DNA of 64,000 bases from Cynocephalus volans (GCF_027409185.1 NC_084474.1:6689382-6753381); one strand, 5' to 3'. Counted from the first letter of the stretch, positions 11,226 through 25,210 are shown. Notes: generated by a model not told the origin, from the letters alone. Numbers and translations: made by a program.

Positions 11226-13830
11226 TTGCTCCTGTGGAAAATAAAGTAGTGGTACTTGGTCCTGAATCCTACCGGAATTGAATATAGTGTAGAGGGTCAG
11301 GTTCTAAATCAAAATTTTGCCAAAAGAATAGATGACCACCACTTGCTACCTTTTTATTTTCATAAAGGATATTCAACATTGTTCACAGGAAAAAAAATCA
11401 TAGAAAAGGGATACAGAAGCAGGATGAAAGTTTACACGGGACTTTGAGAATTAGTATAAAGTAGATAGATTAAAGCAAACAAAGGAACTGGAAACAAAGT
11501 TCTAAAAAATTAAGCATTTCCAAGTGACAATATATATTCAAGGACTTAGAAAGTTCTACATTTTTATACATTATTTTGATCTACTGGAAGACAAACACAT
11601 TTCTTATTAATAATGCCAAATATATGTGGTGATTCCCTGTTTTAAATAGCCTTAGAAAAGTGAACTATATTTTTAAATTTTTGACTTACAGAAAGAAAAT
11701 TGATTGCATTTTAGAATAGAGTTATTTTTTTCTAATACTCAGAATGTGATTTCTCTATGTATAAATAGTTCAACATTGGGTGTTCTATTTGAATGAAAAA
11801 CAGGCCTCTAGTTTCAATTTTACGGGTGAGTCTCAGTTAAAAAAAAAAAAAAAAAAAAGGAAAGAAAAAGAAAAAGTACCAAATAATGCAATAGTACACT
11901 CTCTGCACATATATAGAAAAATCTACTCTTTTTAAATGATAGTGATTTCTGTTCTAAAATGTTACCAGAATGATGTTTTCTCCATGTTCAAGCCACAGTG
12001 TTTATTTTCATTTACTTTTAGGCAATCTATTTTTCACACCTTCTTGATTTTAAAAAAATGACATAAGTTAACCTCAAATCTTCCCCTGATAGTTCCAACT
12101 GCATCTTAAATCTTTTCTATGGTTCCATGGAGTAATACAGAAAAAGCCTAAAAACTTCAGTGTCATAAGTAATTGAAGAAAGTCAATATTTTCTGAAAAT
12201 CTTAATTTAATTTTTCTACAGTAAATGTTCTCAGTTGCTTTAAATCTCCTTTTTTAAAATTTACTTTTTAAAATAGATTTTAAATGTGCTGTCCACACCT
12301 GAGCTCACTACTCCACAGGGGATCTGATCATGAAAACTGCGACATGCTGTTTGCTGTCTTGTTTTCAATTAATATTTTACACAACATATTTCACTAATTT
12401 TAAAACCTTTTCCAACTGTTGGCTTAAGTTGAATTTGGAGTCATCTACTCTCAAGACTTTTTTTTTTCCTTATGAACCGTCAACTTATATCAGAAACAGA
12501 TTCAAAAGAAAGAATCTTCATATTGTTCACATGGTTGCACCTAATGCAATTTCAACGTACCCAACACACATCTATTGGATGTAGACTCTGAAAGGGATTG
12601 TGCCAGTTTTACAAATAACTAAGATGACAATTTCTTTTCGTTTTTCTGCTTGCTCTTATAAATCTCAACAGCATGTTTTCCTCTGTTAGTTACTCGTGTT
12701 TGAAATGCCCCTGGCTTAGCCATAGTCTTCTTTGAACTCTCTTCTCTTATTAACTCATTGCTCTTTCCTTTCATTACATACTATGGAAACTGTATTCTGT
12801 CTCAAGCATCCCAATGGAGATTTTTTCCTGAAATGTTATTTCAGTTTTTATATCTCAAGAAATTTGGTTTTAATTCCTTTCATTGCAGCCTATCTCTCCT
12901 TCTTCATACTTGTGAGGTTTTTAGCAGGGACACATTCCCTCTGCTATCTATTGTTGATGCCAAGTAATAATTCAGCCACTGGTGATCATCTGTCCCTCTT
13001 TCTTTGGAAGTGATAACATTTGCCTAAGTCACATCTCCCAAACAGAAAGCAAGTATATGGGATTTCTAACTTTCTTGAGGACTGCAGCATTTAGGGCAGT
13101 CTTCCTTTTAAAATACCTATTATTGATCCTGGTGACCTCAATACAAACATTCAAAATCTGTTCACTCTTTTCCTCACTCCTCCTTGCCTTATCAACACCA
13201 GTAATATTGTTCTACATCCTGGGTTTGTGATTCTGTAGGATGAATCCATCATATATTTCAAGCAACTGGAAATTATCTACTTTCAATTCTTCAAAACAAA
13301 TTCCTATTTGGCTACCAGTATCTTTCACTATTCTCCTCTTTAAGTTGTTATAGCCACTTTATGACTCTGTAATAGAGATATGAAGTCACATAGCTTCAAA
13401 TGACACTCAGTCCATTAACTTTTTGTAGTTCCACCTGATCGTCCATTGAAACCCTAGAATCCATTTTCTTCTCATGTAATCAAATATTGTAGAAGAAACC
13501 AAATCAATTTCCACTAGTATTCTGTTTGAATCTAGATTATGTAAGCTTGATTATAGAGGATTCAGTGCCTACATACCTATCATTCACCTTCAGATCTCTT
13601 TCTATAAAATTATAGCACTTGTGACAGAACATTTTCACCTTTTAAAAGTCTTGTTTTCAGGTTATCGTAGTTTCTATTTTACTGAAATAATTTAGCTCTA
13701 CAAAACTATGATACCTTAAATTGCTTCTCAGTCTCAACAGTTTTCTGTATTTTAATCCACATGGTCTTCTTTATTTTTTGTCTCAGGATGAAATATATTT
13801 GTCTTTCTTTGTAAGGCTAATCCTCATAAC
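11226..13830. other. Unassigned AT-rich sequence with an A-rich tract
   Basis: Only an A20 tract followed by AAAG units (about 11839-11875) stands out. Short plus-strand frames at 12330-13230 are hydrophobic and Phe/Leu/Ser-rich, as expected from T-rich DNA, and show no homology I recognise. Confidence 0.45.
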
Positions 13831-13837
13831 AGAATGT

Positions 13838-13985
13838 CATAATACAAAGAACACTGTACTTAAAGTCAATAGCTTTGCTTTCAAGTCTGTAATTTCTATT
13901 ATTTTAAGCAAGTCATATTACTTTTTGGAACATGATATATTCAGCTTAATAAATGCCATTAGTCTTATGTAATTCCCATATTTAG
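13838..13985 (+). repeat. MIR SINE
   Basis: The MIR core order is visible: a start of the AAGAACACTG type, TAGCTTTGCTTTCAAGTC, then the conserved AGCAAGTCATATTACTTTT segment. It is a highly diverged old copy. No tail or target-site duplication can be defined. Confidence 0.6.
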
Positions 13986-14885
13986 TTCTTTTATTTTATT
14001 GCTTGGTACAGATTTTGGAAAAATGTATTATATTCTAAATAACTTTTATCTGAAAGCCTTTTAAATGAAAAGAGTTTTTATAGCTAGAGAAGTAATAAAT
14101 TTAAGAAAAACAGCTTTAAAGCAGTTATTGTTTAATTGCATTTATCTCTGTTATGTCTTAGCAATCTCATTGATTCTGAGGACTATAAAAAGATCATTAA
14201 ATTATCTGGTTCAATTCAGTGTAGTAAACAATCCCATTTAAACCAATCTTTTGGACAGTGAAATATTAAATTGCAAAACTTATACAATGCACATTAATTG
14301 GACAATGAATATCCCAAAATGCTGGTAAACCTTTAACATAGTGTTATTCCAAAGAATACTTGTGTGCTATACATACATTCATCCCATAATTATTTGAAAA
14401 TTACAAAATTGAGTACATAGCATAAATGTTTCTTTGTCCTTGACTATGTGATATTACTGTGAAAATGAGCTCCATAACAATAATTTATTTATTTCAACTA
14501 AAGTAAGTAGGTGTATTCATTATTCATGTTGACTTGACAACCCTGAATGACACCCCTATGGTACCTTAATTCTTGTGTAATTTTCTTTTTCTCAACAGGC
14601 AAGCACACCCCATACCCAAACAAAGGACATTGCTCATAGTCAAATGTAACACCATAAACAGCAAATATAATGAAACATATTGGTTTCTATAAATATTTGA
14701 ACATACTCATTTGAATGTCTTTTAGGTGGTGCCTTATTATTTTATATGCAATTATGATCACTTAATTATTGTGATCAGTAGCAAAGCCCAGAAGTTTGTA
14801 CCACTGCTCCTCATGCTATGAAGTTGCTCCAAAGTTAGAAGCAAAATTCTGACTAATTCTCCCTTCCCCTATTGTTGGTCATAGG

Positions 14886-15125
14886 TTACTTCTTTTTATT
14901 TTATTTTAATTCTTTTATTTTTATTATTTTTATTAATACATATTTATGGACTAGAGAGTTGACTATCAGTATTTGTGTACAGTATGTGATGATCAAATCA
15001 ATATTATTAGCATGTTCTTCATTACAAATAATTTCTTTTTGTGTCTCTTACCCAATTACTCTAACATCCTTCCTCCTTTCCCACCTTTAGTAACTACAGG
15101 TCTGTTCTCTCCATAGGTTACTTCT
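14886..15125 (-). mobile_element. L1 3' UTR fragment
   Basis: The plus strand reads T/TA-rich sequence, then GTGTACAGTATGTGATGATC and a C-rich CTTCCTCCTTTCCCACC part, which resembles the reverse complement of an old L1 3' UTR. The flanks are uncertain. Confidence 0.5.
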
Positions 15126-16385
15126 TGAAATACCCCCAGATTTTCTTTCTCTCTTCCTCTACTAAAATCGAACTTGCCAATTTTTTGTCATTATATCTTA
15201 AACATATTCTTAATATTTGCTTTTGTTTTTAGTCCCAATTGTCCCTTGTCTGTACCTTCTCCAAACTCACACTAGACCCACACATTCATATCTGTAAGCT
15301 CCAACTTACAGTCTTTAAAATTAACCTGCTTCCTGGTCTATTCATTCAGATTCATCTCTCTCTGAACTGTTTTCACCCCCACATCCACTCTTAGACTTTT
15401 CACTTATTATCTCCAGTTCTTCACAGTGAAATTTGTCAACAGTGCACTTTTTTTTTCTCTTTCTAGTGTATGTGAGCTTTCCTGTCATTACTGTAAAATA
15501 GTATTTATTATGCATACTATGCGTACTTATGTATTATGTATTATGTGTGTTATCAATGTGCATTTTAAAGTGCTGCTAACATGTTCTCCCTTTCTGTTAA
15601 AGCAATATTTCACAATTTACTACCCAAAGAAGCTGAAATTCCTCAGCATAACTAATCACAGTTTAAAAGACCTATCACAATTTGACATGATCTTAGCAAA
15701 ATGGTCTCCTGACTCACTTTGTAGTGAGCACCGCCTTAAAGTTTTATTGCTTATTTTTTCTCTTACACTTTTTTTTCAAAGCATATTTTTTTCCTTTTCT
15801 TAGATCTATGTCAGTCCATTTGTATACTTTACATCTAAAAGTATAAAAGAAGGTCTTTAAAAACTTTCCAATCAGTCTAAGTTCTTCAGAAACATAGTAC
15901 TTATTTTCTAGGACAATTATTTAGTAGTAAGTCTTTCACTGCTTCCTGAATTGTTTATATATTTTGCCTCACATAATAATACGACTATTTACTCAATTAA
16001 AACAATCATTTATTCAATTAAAATCACAAGACAGACTGTTTCTAAAGGGTGATTCACATGCCTCATATTTGTTTTCATACTCCGAAGACCTTTAGCCTAC
16101 TTTATTTTCTGCCTTGTTTGGTTTTAATTTAGCATTTTATGACTCCATTTTTTCACCTCTCTTAGCATAAGTTACACTTTAAAAAAAAATTGACTGCTAT
16201 AACACTCTCCAGATACTGCCCGTACTTTATAAACAGAGTATTTATTCCTCTCTCCTACCCCTTGTAACATTGTTGCATTCATTTAGTTTATCCATATAGC
16301 CCAATCCATTGTTGCTATTATCATTTTGAACAAACATCTATTATGTCAACTAAGAATAAGAAAAATAAAATATTTTACATTAGCT
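15126..16385. other. Unassigned AT-rich sequence
   Basis: No supported feature. A 125-aa plus-strand frame at 15426-15803 is Phe/Ser/Leu-rich, with no recognisable domain. Confidence 0.4.
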
Positions 16386-16389
16386 TTTT

Positions 16390-16700
16390 GTTTGTCTGAG
16401 TAAGTTTTATTTCCCTGTGACTTTTAAAGGATTATTTTATTTAAAACAGAATTCTAGTTTTGTTTTGTTTTTTCATAACAGCTTAAATATTTGGTTCACT
16501 CCTTTCTCATTTGCATGGTTTCTGATGAGAACAGTGTTAATCTTTGTTATTGTTTCTCTGTAGGTAAGGGGATTTTTCTATGGCTTTTTTCAATATTTTC
16601 TCTTTGGTTTTGGTTTTTGGTAGTTTACCCTGTGTCCTCAATTCTCTAATGGATCTAAAAGAGTCATTGATTTTCAGTTTAGATTTTTCCTTGTTTTAAA
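16390..16700 (-). mobile_element. Old HAL1/L1 ORF1-like fragment
   Basis: Plus-strand text such as TTTGCATGGTTTCTGATGAG followed by a TTTTCTCTTTGG segment resembles the reverse complement of the ORF1 C-terminal region of HAL1 or L1ME elements. Strongly decayed; family assignment is tentative. Confidence 0.4.
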
Positions 16701-17480
16701 GATAGGACTGATGTCTTCCAAGCACTTTACATGTCAAAGCTAAAACCCTCTTTGCCTACATTATTTTTTAAAATCACTTTATTTGTTAAAAATGTTAGTG
16801 AATATTATAGTATAATAATGCTATAGAAAATAATATTTTATTTACCATGACTTCATGAAGACTGTCTTATAAACATAGTCATTTAGCAGGCTCTGAACAT
16901 TTACATATTATTTTCAATGTTTAGGTCTCTTCTATATCAAAAATGAAGGATAAATACTGAAAAATTACATTTTCACTTTATGAAAATCTACTGTTATATA
17001 TACTTTACGTATTTATTAATATTGTGACTTTATTAAACCAGGAAAATGAATAATTTAAAAACTGTACTGATACTCAAGAGAGCTTCTCAGTATTTAGAGA
17101 TTATTAGTGTGTCTGACTTCTAATATATGTTTATATAGCAGCAGAATGCCTCAATAAGATGCTCCGAATACTTGAAGTAAATGAGAATTCTACAGTTGAC
17201 TTTTTTTTCATTAGCTTTGTGAACATATATTTTGATTTTACAGATTACCAACATTAAAGATACTTACAAAGTTGTGAAGAAATAGAATTAAAAGATCATC
17301 TGAATCTTTCCATGAACTTTTTGAGGATCCGTTATACAATATAGAATAGAAAGAAATTAACTCATAAAGTTCATGATATAAAATATCCAGACTCTTATCC
17401 TACACAACTCACTATCTGTAGAATTTCTGTGGGCCTATTGTGTCATTTCTAAAATGTTAAGAGGATGTTAAAATGTAAAG
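16701..17480. other. Unassigned AT-rich sequence
   Basis: No gene or repeat is recognised. Confidence 0.4.
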
Positions 17481-17484
17481 ATTA

Positions 17485-18513
17485 CCTATAGACTGGGAGA
17501 GAGATTTACAAACTACATACCTGACAAAGAAAGATCTAGAATATACAAAGACCTTTCAAAATTCAAAGCTTAAAAAAAATACAATTAGAAAATGAGCATA
17601 AAAAATGAAGAGGCATTTTTCAAAGTGGATATACGGATGGCAAATAAGAAAATGGGAAGATTTCAATATCACTTGTTATTAGGGAAATGCAAATTAAAAC
17701 TATTTTGAGATATTATGCACAACTATTAAGACAGCTAAAATTAAAACAGCAACAAAAAAATAGTGTCAGTACCAAATTCTGGTGATGATGCAGAGAAACT
17801 AGATCTCTCATAGTTTGCTAGTGGGAATTAAAAAATTACAACTAATCTGGAAAACAATTTGGGGATTTTCTAAAAGAATTCAACATACACTATGATGTGC
17901 ATTTATTGCAGAGAAATTAAAATTTACAGTAAAAACTGTACATGATTGATAATAGCAGCTGTATTTTAGTAGCCAAAGACTAGAAGCAACCAAAATGTCC
18001 CTCAATACACATATAGTTAAACTGGTACATCGATACAATGCAATACTACCCAATAAAATAAAAGAACAAATTTGGTGAGCACAGCAAGTTGAATGGATCT
18101 CATGAGCATTGTGCTGAGTTTAAAAAAATAAAAAAACTAAAAAGTTTGCATCCAATATTATTTGATTTATGTAATATCCTTGGAATGACAACATTATAGA
18201 GATGGAAAAAATACTAGTGGTTACTAGAGCTTAAACATGGTGAAGAGTGGGATATGTGGGTGTTATTAAAAAGGGGTAGCACTAGTAACTTCTTTTCGGT
18301 GATGGAATATTGTATATCAGGATTGCAGTGGTAATTACACAATTCTGCACATATCAGCATGCACAAATGTACAAATGTTAAATCCCCATTTGATATTGCA
18401 CTATAATTAGGTAAGATATAGCTACTGAGGGAAACTGGACAAAGTGCACATGTGACCTCTCTGTACTAACTTTGCAATTTCTTGTGAATATATAATTGTT
18501 TCAAGTTAAATTA
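17485..18513 (+). mobile_element. Old L1 (L1ME-type) 3' end
   Basis: On the plus strand, ORF2 C-terminal sequence is followed by 3' UTR. Markers in order are AGGGAAATGCAAATTAAAAC (17679-17698), GAAGCAACCAAAATGTCCCT, a GTGGTTACTAGAG segment, and an ending of the ACTTTGCAATTTCTTGTGAA type near 18470-18490. The copy is 5'-truncated, with all frames destroyed. No clear target-site duplication was found. Confidence 0.82.
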
Positions 18514-20040
18514 TATTTTTTTGGCAAAGAGCCACTTATGCCCTCACTATATGACATTGACTCCCATCCACTTACACATGATCTGTTTCTCCATTAGTCT
18601 TTTGTGCTACTTTTCAGCAAGATTTATGAGAAGCTTGGTATTAATCTACAGAATATTTGAGGCATGTCCACCTGCCAGAGTGAAATCACAGAAAGAGCTG
18701 GTGAAGAAGTCTGTGGAAGGCTGGTGTCTCTTTGTCTGTTGGTGGGTCTGGGATCGCTAGTCACCAGGAACACAAGTTATACATGGGGCAAGGGGGGTGA
18801 GGACAAGCACGATGAGTCTGACAGCCTTGCTGAATCTTTAACCACAGGGTAGACTGGGGAGAGGTGCCAACTCACTGGCTATGTCTGCATCTGTTCCTCT
18901 CTGCTTCTAATCACCAGGACCTCCAGAGAGCATGGATGATGCTTTACTTTCACTCTCCAAATATCACACATATTTCTCTTTCAGCCAACTTTAACTTGGA
19001 ATCTCAAAGGGAAAGGAACTCTGGGAAATATCATTCTGCTTTAGCCAGGTTGATATAGCCCCAAACCACCACAGTTGCTATTGAAAATCAGAGTGTTTTC
19101 ATACTGACTTTTAATCTCATAGCTAAACCAATGATATAGATAAAATTTCAGAGAAGAAACAGGATTGGAAATACATTTTTCAGATTTGAATATAGTGTTC
19201 ATGGCGTTCACTTAATAGATGAACTATTGTGGTGTATTTTGCTGCTTTTTAGAGACACAATCATGTCCATCAGCGTCCTTGAAGAGCATAATGCATAGCA
19301 GTAGTGTGCATGAATATAAAGGCCTCATACGAGTTTGAGAACTCCTCAACTTCTCCAGTGTGCAATGGCCACGTTTCCATTTGATTGTACGCTAAATGTT
19401 TAAGTAAATAGATTAAAAGAAAAACAGCTTTGGAATTTTGAGAGAAGGAAATTATTTTTGACATCTGATGTTTCCTGCTATATGGAGAGAAATACACTAG
19501 TGTAATATCCCTGGCCTCCTTCAACCTCTTAACTCATTCATTTCTGGGAAAAAGAAATAGCTTACGTGATTGGTATGTTTTGTGCATGAATATTGCCATA
19601 TGCTCAACTCCTTCATCATAGCTGTCTTAGGAAACAGTTGTCCACAGGATACATGATTTTACTCTGAGTAAACCTGTTGTTTTACAAAGCCACCTGTAGC
19701 TGGACCAATCAATCTAATTCTGACATTCAGGAACAGAAAGACCATTATCTTCTGATAATATTGTGTTAAGCAATATGTTAACCATACAGTGTGGCTCCTT
19801 ATTTACATCCATTGCTTCAGAACTTGGGCAAGAAAATTGGTGCTATTGATTAGTCTTCTCTCATCCAAGCTGTTGAGTTTTCAAGTACTTAAATATAAAA
19901 TCCATACTAAATAATAGAATGTTTTTCCTCTACGGAGGATGCCATCTCAAAGTCTCCAGTTCATAGGACAATTGGTGACTTATCTGACTGAAGTATTGGA
20001 ACAAAATTGTTCTTACATATATCAGTTAGACTAAATACTG
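18514..20040. other. Unassigned sequence
   Basis: No gene is supported. The 18660-18850 part is less AT-rich, with short frames (62-79 aa) lacking any known domain. Confidence 0.4.
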
Positions 20041-20044
20041 TAAT

Positions 20045-20280
20045 GAGAACTTCTAAAATATACTGCTTTTAACACAAGAGAATTTATTTCACCCTCAACA
20101 TAAGAGATAGGGCAGATGATTTTTCCTGACACTCAAAGCACATGGTTTCCAGTGTCCTTTCCTTCCATCTGTAGACTCTGCCTTAATATGTGATCAAAGA
20201 TGTCTCACATCTGTATTCCAACTTGTGTCTAGAGTAGGAGGAAGGGACGTGGAAGAGAAGGTAGGGAATCACACCTTTCA
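20045..20280. repeat. Old interspersed repeat, family not named
   Basis: The opening segment (CTGCTTTTAACACAAGAGAA followed by TTTATTTCACCCTCA) and the later purine-rich part resemble an ancient mammalian repeat. The name cannot be assigned from sequence memory alone. Confidence 0.45.
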
Positions 20281-20398
20281 ACATAAGGACAAAATGAAAA
20301 GTTAATTCATTCTTTTGCTCCTATACCATGTGTTCAAACCTTATCACATTGCCACATTGCTCAAAGAGCAGCTTTATCAGTATAGTAAATTTTCCAGC

Positions 20399-20429
<31 letters not shown>

Positions 20430-21315
20430 TTAATTGTATAGGAGGGGATTGATATTAGTCAAAAGTTAACAATCTGAACCTTAATGTGATTGCTGGCTAC
20501 ACCTGGCTTGGGTGTAAATGGCTAAATTATTTTTCTCTACTCTGCTCTGTTAGTTACTTGGAAATTGGTTCAGAACTCATGCCATACCTTCTGGTTGCTG
20601 GCCAAGAAACACATCTCTCTCCATCCAACTCTTGCTCTTTTGAGTGTGACAAGAGTTTGAGACAAGGTCATGATGCTTTATGTGCATAATCTGTTAGTAT
20701 GCTACCAGATCTACTCAGTTCACTAACTGGTCCTAATATCTAGATTTGGGAGCAGGCAATTTTGTTGATTTCAATTCTAAATTGCGTTCTTCAGCTCAGT
20801 CTAATTATAAAAGGAATATCTGTATTTAAACCCTTAATTTTTATGTTATTTTCTGAGTTTATTTAGAAGATAGGAAGGAGAGAGATATAATTAATTTGAT
20901 CATTAATTTATTTGATCTTAAAAACAGTACAGTGAGATAATTATTGTTATTTTCAAGTGAAGATATGGAAATTAACATCAAGGCAGTTTAGTTCATCTGC
21001 CAAAGTGGGCTGAGCAGTTAGAAGATGGAAAAATAGGCAGGTACTACATTAATATCCTTGGAGTTAAAATCCCATGACTCATTAACAAATACTTAAAACA
21101 GTTCATTAAATATTCAGTTGAACATACTTGCTGTTCTTTAGACACAAAGATACATTAGGGTAGAAAATATTTTAGACCTTAATATCAGAACACGCACACA
21201 ATGAAAAATGCTAGTAGAGTTTTGCTTAATTACTTATCTGCTCAAAAAAGTACAAAGAAAGATAAGAAATATTTGTAAAAGCACGACAATTTCTTTATGA
21301 GAAAAATAAAAATTA
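20281..21315. other. Unassigned AT-rich sequence with a trinucleotide-like run
   Basis: An imperfect TTATTA/TTATCA run sits at 20400-20430. Nothing else is recognised. Confidence 0.4.
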
Positions 21316-21317
21316 TG

Positions 21318-21560
21318 AGTGGTGCAGCAAGGAAAAACATATGGCTTTGGAGTGAGATGCTCTTGGCTTTAACTCTTACATCATAAATTTCTGGGCTATA
21401 TAAATTTTGGATGAGTTACTTAAAATCTCAGAATTCCTGGTTTCTATTCTAATCGGGTGTGATGATACTGCTTCATAAGATTGTTGGGTGGATTAAATAA
21501 GGGATTATATGAAAGCACCCAGTCTACCACTTAACTTACCACAACACTGAATATAATTTA
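21318..21560 (+). repeat. MIR SINE
   Basis: A nearly full-length MIR order is visible: GGCTTTGGAGTGAGATGCTC, a TGAGTTACTTAAAATCTCAG core, then GATGATACTGCTTCATAAGA, TTGTTGGGTGGATTAAATAA and GAAAGCACCCAG. This is the best preserved MIR in the window. Confidence 0.8.
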
Positions 21561-22430
21561 CTTTCATCGTAATAACATAAAGCCAAAGAAAATTCGAATA
21601 AAATTAGGAAAGAACTTGTTTGCTTTATTTCATAATATCAAACTCTTAGATTTAAATTAAAAATGAACAGGCACATGTTGTATCAAATTTTGTTATTCTC
21701 CAGGCACTGCCCGGTAGTAGCACTATAAATATTTGATGAAAGAGTTGCGTGTCTCACATAAAAATACTTTAAGATGGAGCCATAATCATATAAATACTTT
21801 GCAGATATTATTAAATTAACAAGAAAAATTACAAATATATAATTTGAGATTGATAGCAAAGAAAACAAAGCAAAGAAAATTTTGATAAAATTTCCTTTGA
21901 AGTTACTGTTAAAAATAGACTGGACATGTAACCTGGTATATTAATTTTTATACTGTTATATGCATTTTGACAAAGAAAATGTTATTGTTTTGATGAGTTA
22001 ACTCTAAGTAATAAGATCTTGGTGATCTCTGAGCTTCTTTCAAGGGTTAAAATAATCCCTATTTTCTTATAAATTGCAGCAAAGATTTCTAAGGAAAAGT
22101 TTTTTTTTCTCCCCCTTATCTTTTCTCAAATCAGAACAATCAAAAAACACTCAATACTGTGCACGAAATCATTCCTATCTGATCTTGAAAGAGACTATCC
22201 CATTAAGATGGTTATCACTTACAGAAACATTTCATTTTGCAGTCTGTGATAAATTTTCTATTGACTTGCTGTTCTTTGGTTCCTTCCATGTCTAACTTCT
22301 AAAGATTTCAGAGTCCCTGTGTCTCCTTCAAAATAAATCCAAATATTCAATATTATTCTTTGCTCAATAGGATGTTATAGCAAAAATATTTTATATTGTA
22401 TAAAAAATTGGATTTTTGCAAAATGGATTT
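21561..22430. other. Unassigned AT-rich sequence
   Basis: No supported feature. Confidence 0.4.
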
Positions 22431-22434
22431 CCAA

Positions 22435-22463
22435 AAATAATAATAATAATAATAATAATAATG
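22435..22463. repeat. (AAT)n microsatellite
   Basis: About nine uninterrupted AAT units. Confidence 0.92.
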
Positions 22464-22519
22464 GTCTGCCCTGAAATTTAGAGGAAGAAGAATGTGTCCA
22501 TATCATCCAGATTTTTGAC

Positions 22520-22537
22520 GGGGGGGGGGGGGGGGGG
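22520..22537. repeat. G18 homopolymer
   Basis: Eighteen consecutive G residues occur in otherwise AT-rich DNA, directly after TTTTTGAC. The tract could fold into a G-quadruplex. Confidence 0.95.
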
Positions 22538-22539
22538 AA

Positions 22540-24370
22540 GCTTTTAAACAAATTGAAAAAAAAAGAGAAGAAAGGGGTTTAGCAACATTATCGCAGTGAC
22601 AGAAGGAAAACAGGCTTGGGACAGATAAAAAGAACACAGAAGCAGGAAAAATAGTTAAGTAAAAATCCTGGCTAAATAAGAAAGTTTCTTTGATAGAAAG
22701 GAACCTAACTTATGACTTCTCATAGTCAATGACTTTAGAGAAATGAAAAGCAAAGTACAGAAAATGAAATAGAGAAATGAACTATAGGACTGTGTCAACC
22801 TTTATCATCATAAATGATAACATCATTTGTTATCCCATAAACATGTGCAACTATAATTTGTCAATTTACAATTACAATTAAGAATTTGAATTTAAAGAGC
22901 AGATAATGTTATGTATATTATATATGTATTACATATATATATATATTTTTTGAGAGTTGGTGAATGAAATTGATGCACTATGATTTAGTAAGTATAGCCT
23001 ACGATTGGCATCTTCTGTTTGGATCTCCATATCTTTGTGAATTTTACCTTCCTCACTTATGAGGGCTATTAAACCAAGTAAATAATCTGAATCCAGTAAT
23101 TAGACGTTTGAAAATAGCTGAATCCAAAGTATTATTGTTTTAAAATATTAAACATATTCACATTCCTCTCACTAAAAAATAAGTTAGAGCAAAAAAGTGT
23201 TTTGTACTGTTGATCAATATTGTAAATGTGATATGTTTCATTTTTACATAATACTTTATAATTTTCTATTTCTGTGTATTTTATTATTATATAATATATT
23301 AATACAATAGCACATGTATGTAACTTACAAATAAGTAATATTGGGAGTTTATAATCAGAATTTTACACTGAAATTGTGATATTGAAATCAATTAAGCAAA
23401 TAAAACTTCTTTGTTGTTTTTAAAGATTCAAAAAAAGAAATTAATAGAAAAAAACCAAGAATATATGTCGCACTGAAGGTGTGTTCAAAGTGAATACTTA
23501 TAACTGTATAGTGACGGAAGTGAGATTTGATGGAAGTAGTTTGGCAAAAATATTGTGACACTTGAATCAACCCGAAATTAGAAATAAAATTTAATGAACA
23601 CATTTGATGTGTAAAATGTGATTGTATTCAGATCAAAGCGAATGATATAAATGTACTCTTAATTAAGGGGACAGAAAGAAATCAGGAGAAAGGAACAAAA
23701 GAACAAAATCTAGAAATATGTATCTAAGTACATATAAGTACATCAGTGTTAAACATTTTAAACAGCAAAAATTAATCCTTAGGAAACATAAGTTCTGCTC
23801 AGCCTTTATTAAAAGAAGAAGGTGGATGTGTGGAAAGAAAGCAGAATATTATCAGCTGGAATAAATAATATATTTCAAAAGAAGAACATGTCCAATAGGA
23901 GAAACAAATTCCACTGTGGCTAAATACCTTTGGAAAGATTTCTTAGAAGGTTATTACTGGTATGTTGACAATAAAACATATTAAAACTGCCTGTCTTTTA
24001 GGGGTTATGTATCCATTGCTGCTATTGGCAGCAGAAATACTACCTGTTTATCAAAAAGGAGTATGCTTGCATTGCCACTTAATGTAAAAAAGGAATGAGC
24101 TTCAAATAAACATGATGCTTAAGATATAAACCTCAGTTGGAAAAAAAATCAATACTTTAAGAAATTGTTTAATCATTTTAACTTTAGTTAGTTTCTCAGA
24201 GCTTTAGACATGAAAATGTTTTCTGGAGTGATTTCAGTAAAATGACTTACATCAATTTATAGTTTAGAATAGTTATAATATTGTTAGAACTTTCAAGTAT
24301 ATTTCATACTCATGTTTCTATTCATATTTCATAATCATAAATCTTACTAATTATTTTTAAAATTGAAAAA
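22540..24370. other. Unassigned AT-rich sequence
   Basis: A short AT run lies at 22935-22950. No gene, RNA or repeat family is recognised. Confidence 0.4.
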
Positions 24371-24374
24371 TTTT

Positions 24375-24540
24375 TCATTGGTTGGATATACCACAGTCAA
24401 CTAACCCTCTGTTAATAAACATTCAGGCTGTTTGCTCTAATATATAAACCATTTAGTTAAGACATTGTGCATGTATTCATTTGAATACTTGGAAATATTT
24501 CTTTGAAATATTTTCCATATTTTAAAATGTGCAACATGTT
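24375..24540 (-). mobile_element. Old L1M 3' UTR fragment
   Basis: GGATATACCACAGTCAACTA and the following ATAAACATTCAGGCTGTTT match the pattern of an L1M 3' region read in reverse. It may be the same element as the fragment at 26540-26700, split by later insertions, because orientation and consensus order agree. Confidence 0.5.
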
Positions 24541-25007
24541 CATATATCTTATCTATCTTAGAATTTTTGGCTATCTGACTATATATGTAAGGATGAAAGC
24601 TAGACGTGGTTAATTTACAAATCTCATGCAGATAGTCTCTGCTTTTGGATATGTGGAATTGTTTCTCACTTTTTCTCTCCCTTAAATTTGAAGGTTGTTG
24701 GCAGCTATGGAATGCAACGTTGGAACTTTGAGGCTGAGGGGATTGTCATTAGGCTATAGGACTCTAATTCTAAAATAAGGAAGCCTTTTGTGGAGGACCA
24801 ATAACTAAACTTGCATAACTTGATCTCACAAAGCAGTGTACTCAATGTCATTATGTAAACATCATCTATTTTGGTTTTGACTTTTGCTTTCAATTAGGAA
24901 CTTCACCTGAGGCATAAACTACAGGCTGCATCTTAGTGGGAAAGGAGACAGGTAGGTCCTGTTTTTGCAACTATTTTTTGACATACTTTCCAATCCCCCT
25001 TTTGTAT

Positions 25008-25115
25008 TTTTTGTTTATTTGTTTTTTTGTTGTTTATTTTTTTTGGTTATGAATATTCATGAGATACAAAGCTGATTGTTACCCCTCGTGCCCATGATGT
25101 GAGGGCCAGATTCAT
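25008..25115 (-). mobile_element. Severely 5'-truncated L1 3' end
   Basis: The sequence from about 25041 (GGTTATGAATATTCATGAGA onward) is the same L1 3' UTR end as at 460-515, again preceded by a T-rich (A-tail complement) run at 25008-25040. Only about 75 bp of element body is present, so it is a very short member of the same lineage-specific subfamily. Confidence 0.75.
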
Positions 25116-25210
25116 ACTCACCCTTGTTCCCCTTATCCTTCTGCAGCTGCAGACTTAGTCTGGGATAACCTGGCATATGTTAGTGTCATACACATACTTA
25201 CATTTACATA

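Noticed and set aside
12330..13230. Series of 69-93-aa plus-strand frames as small membrane proteins
   Set aside because: Their Phe/Leu/Ser composition follows from T-rich DNA; no start context, splice pattern or homology supports them.
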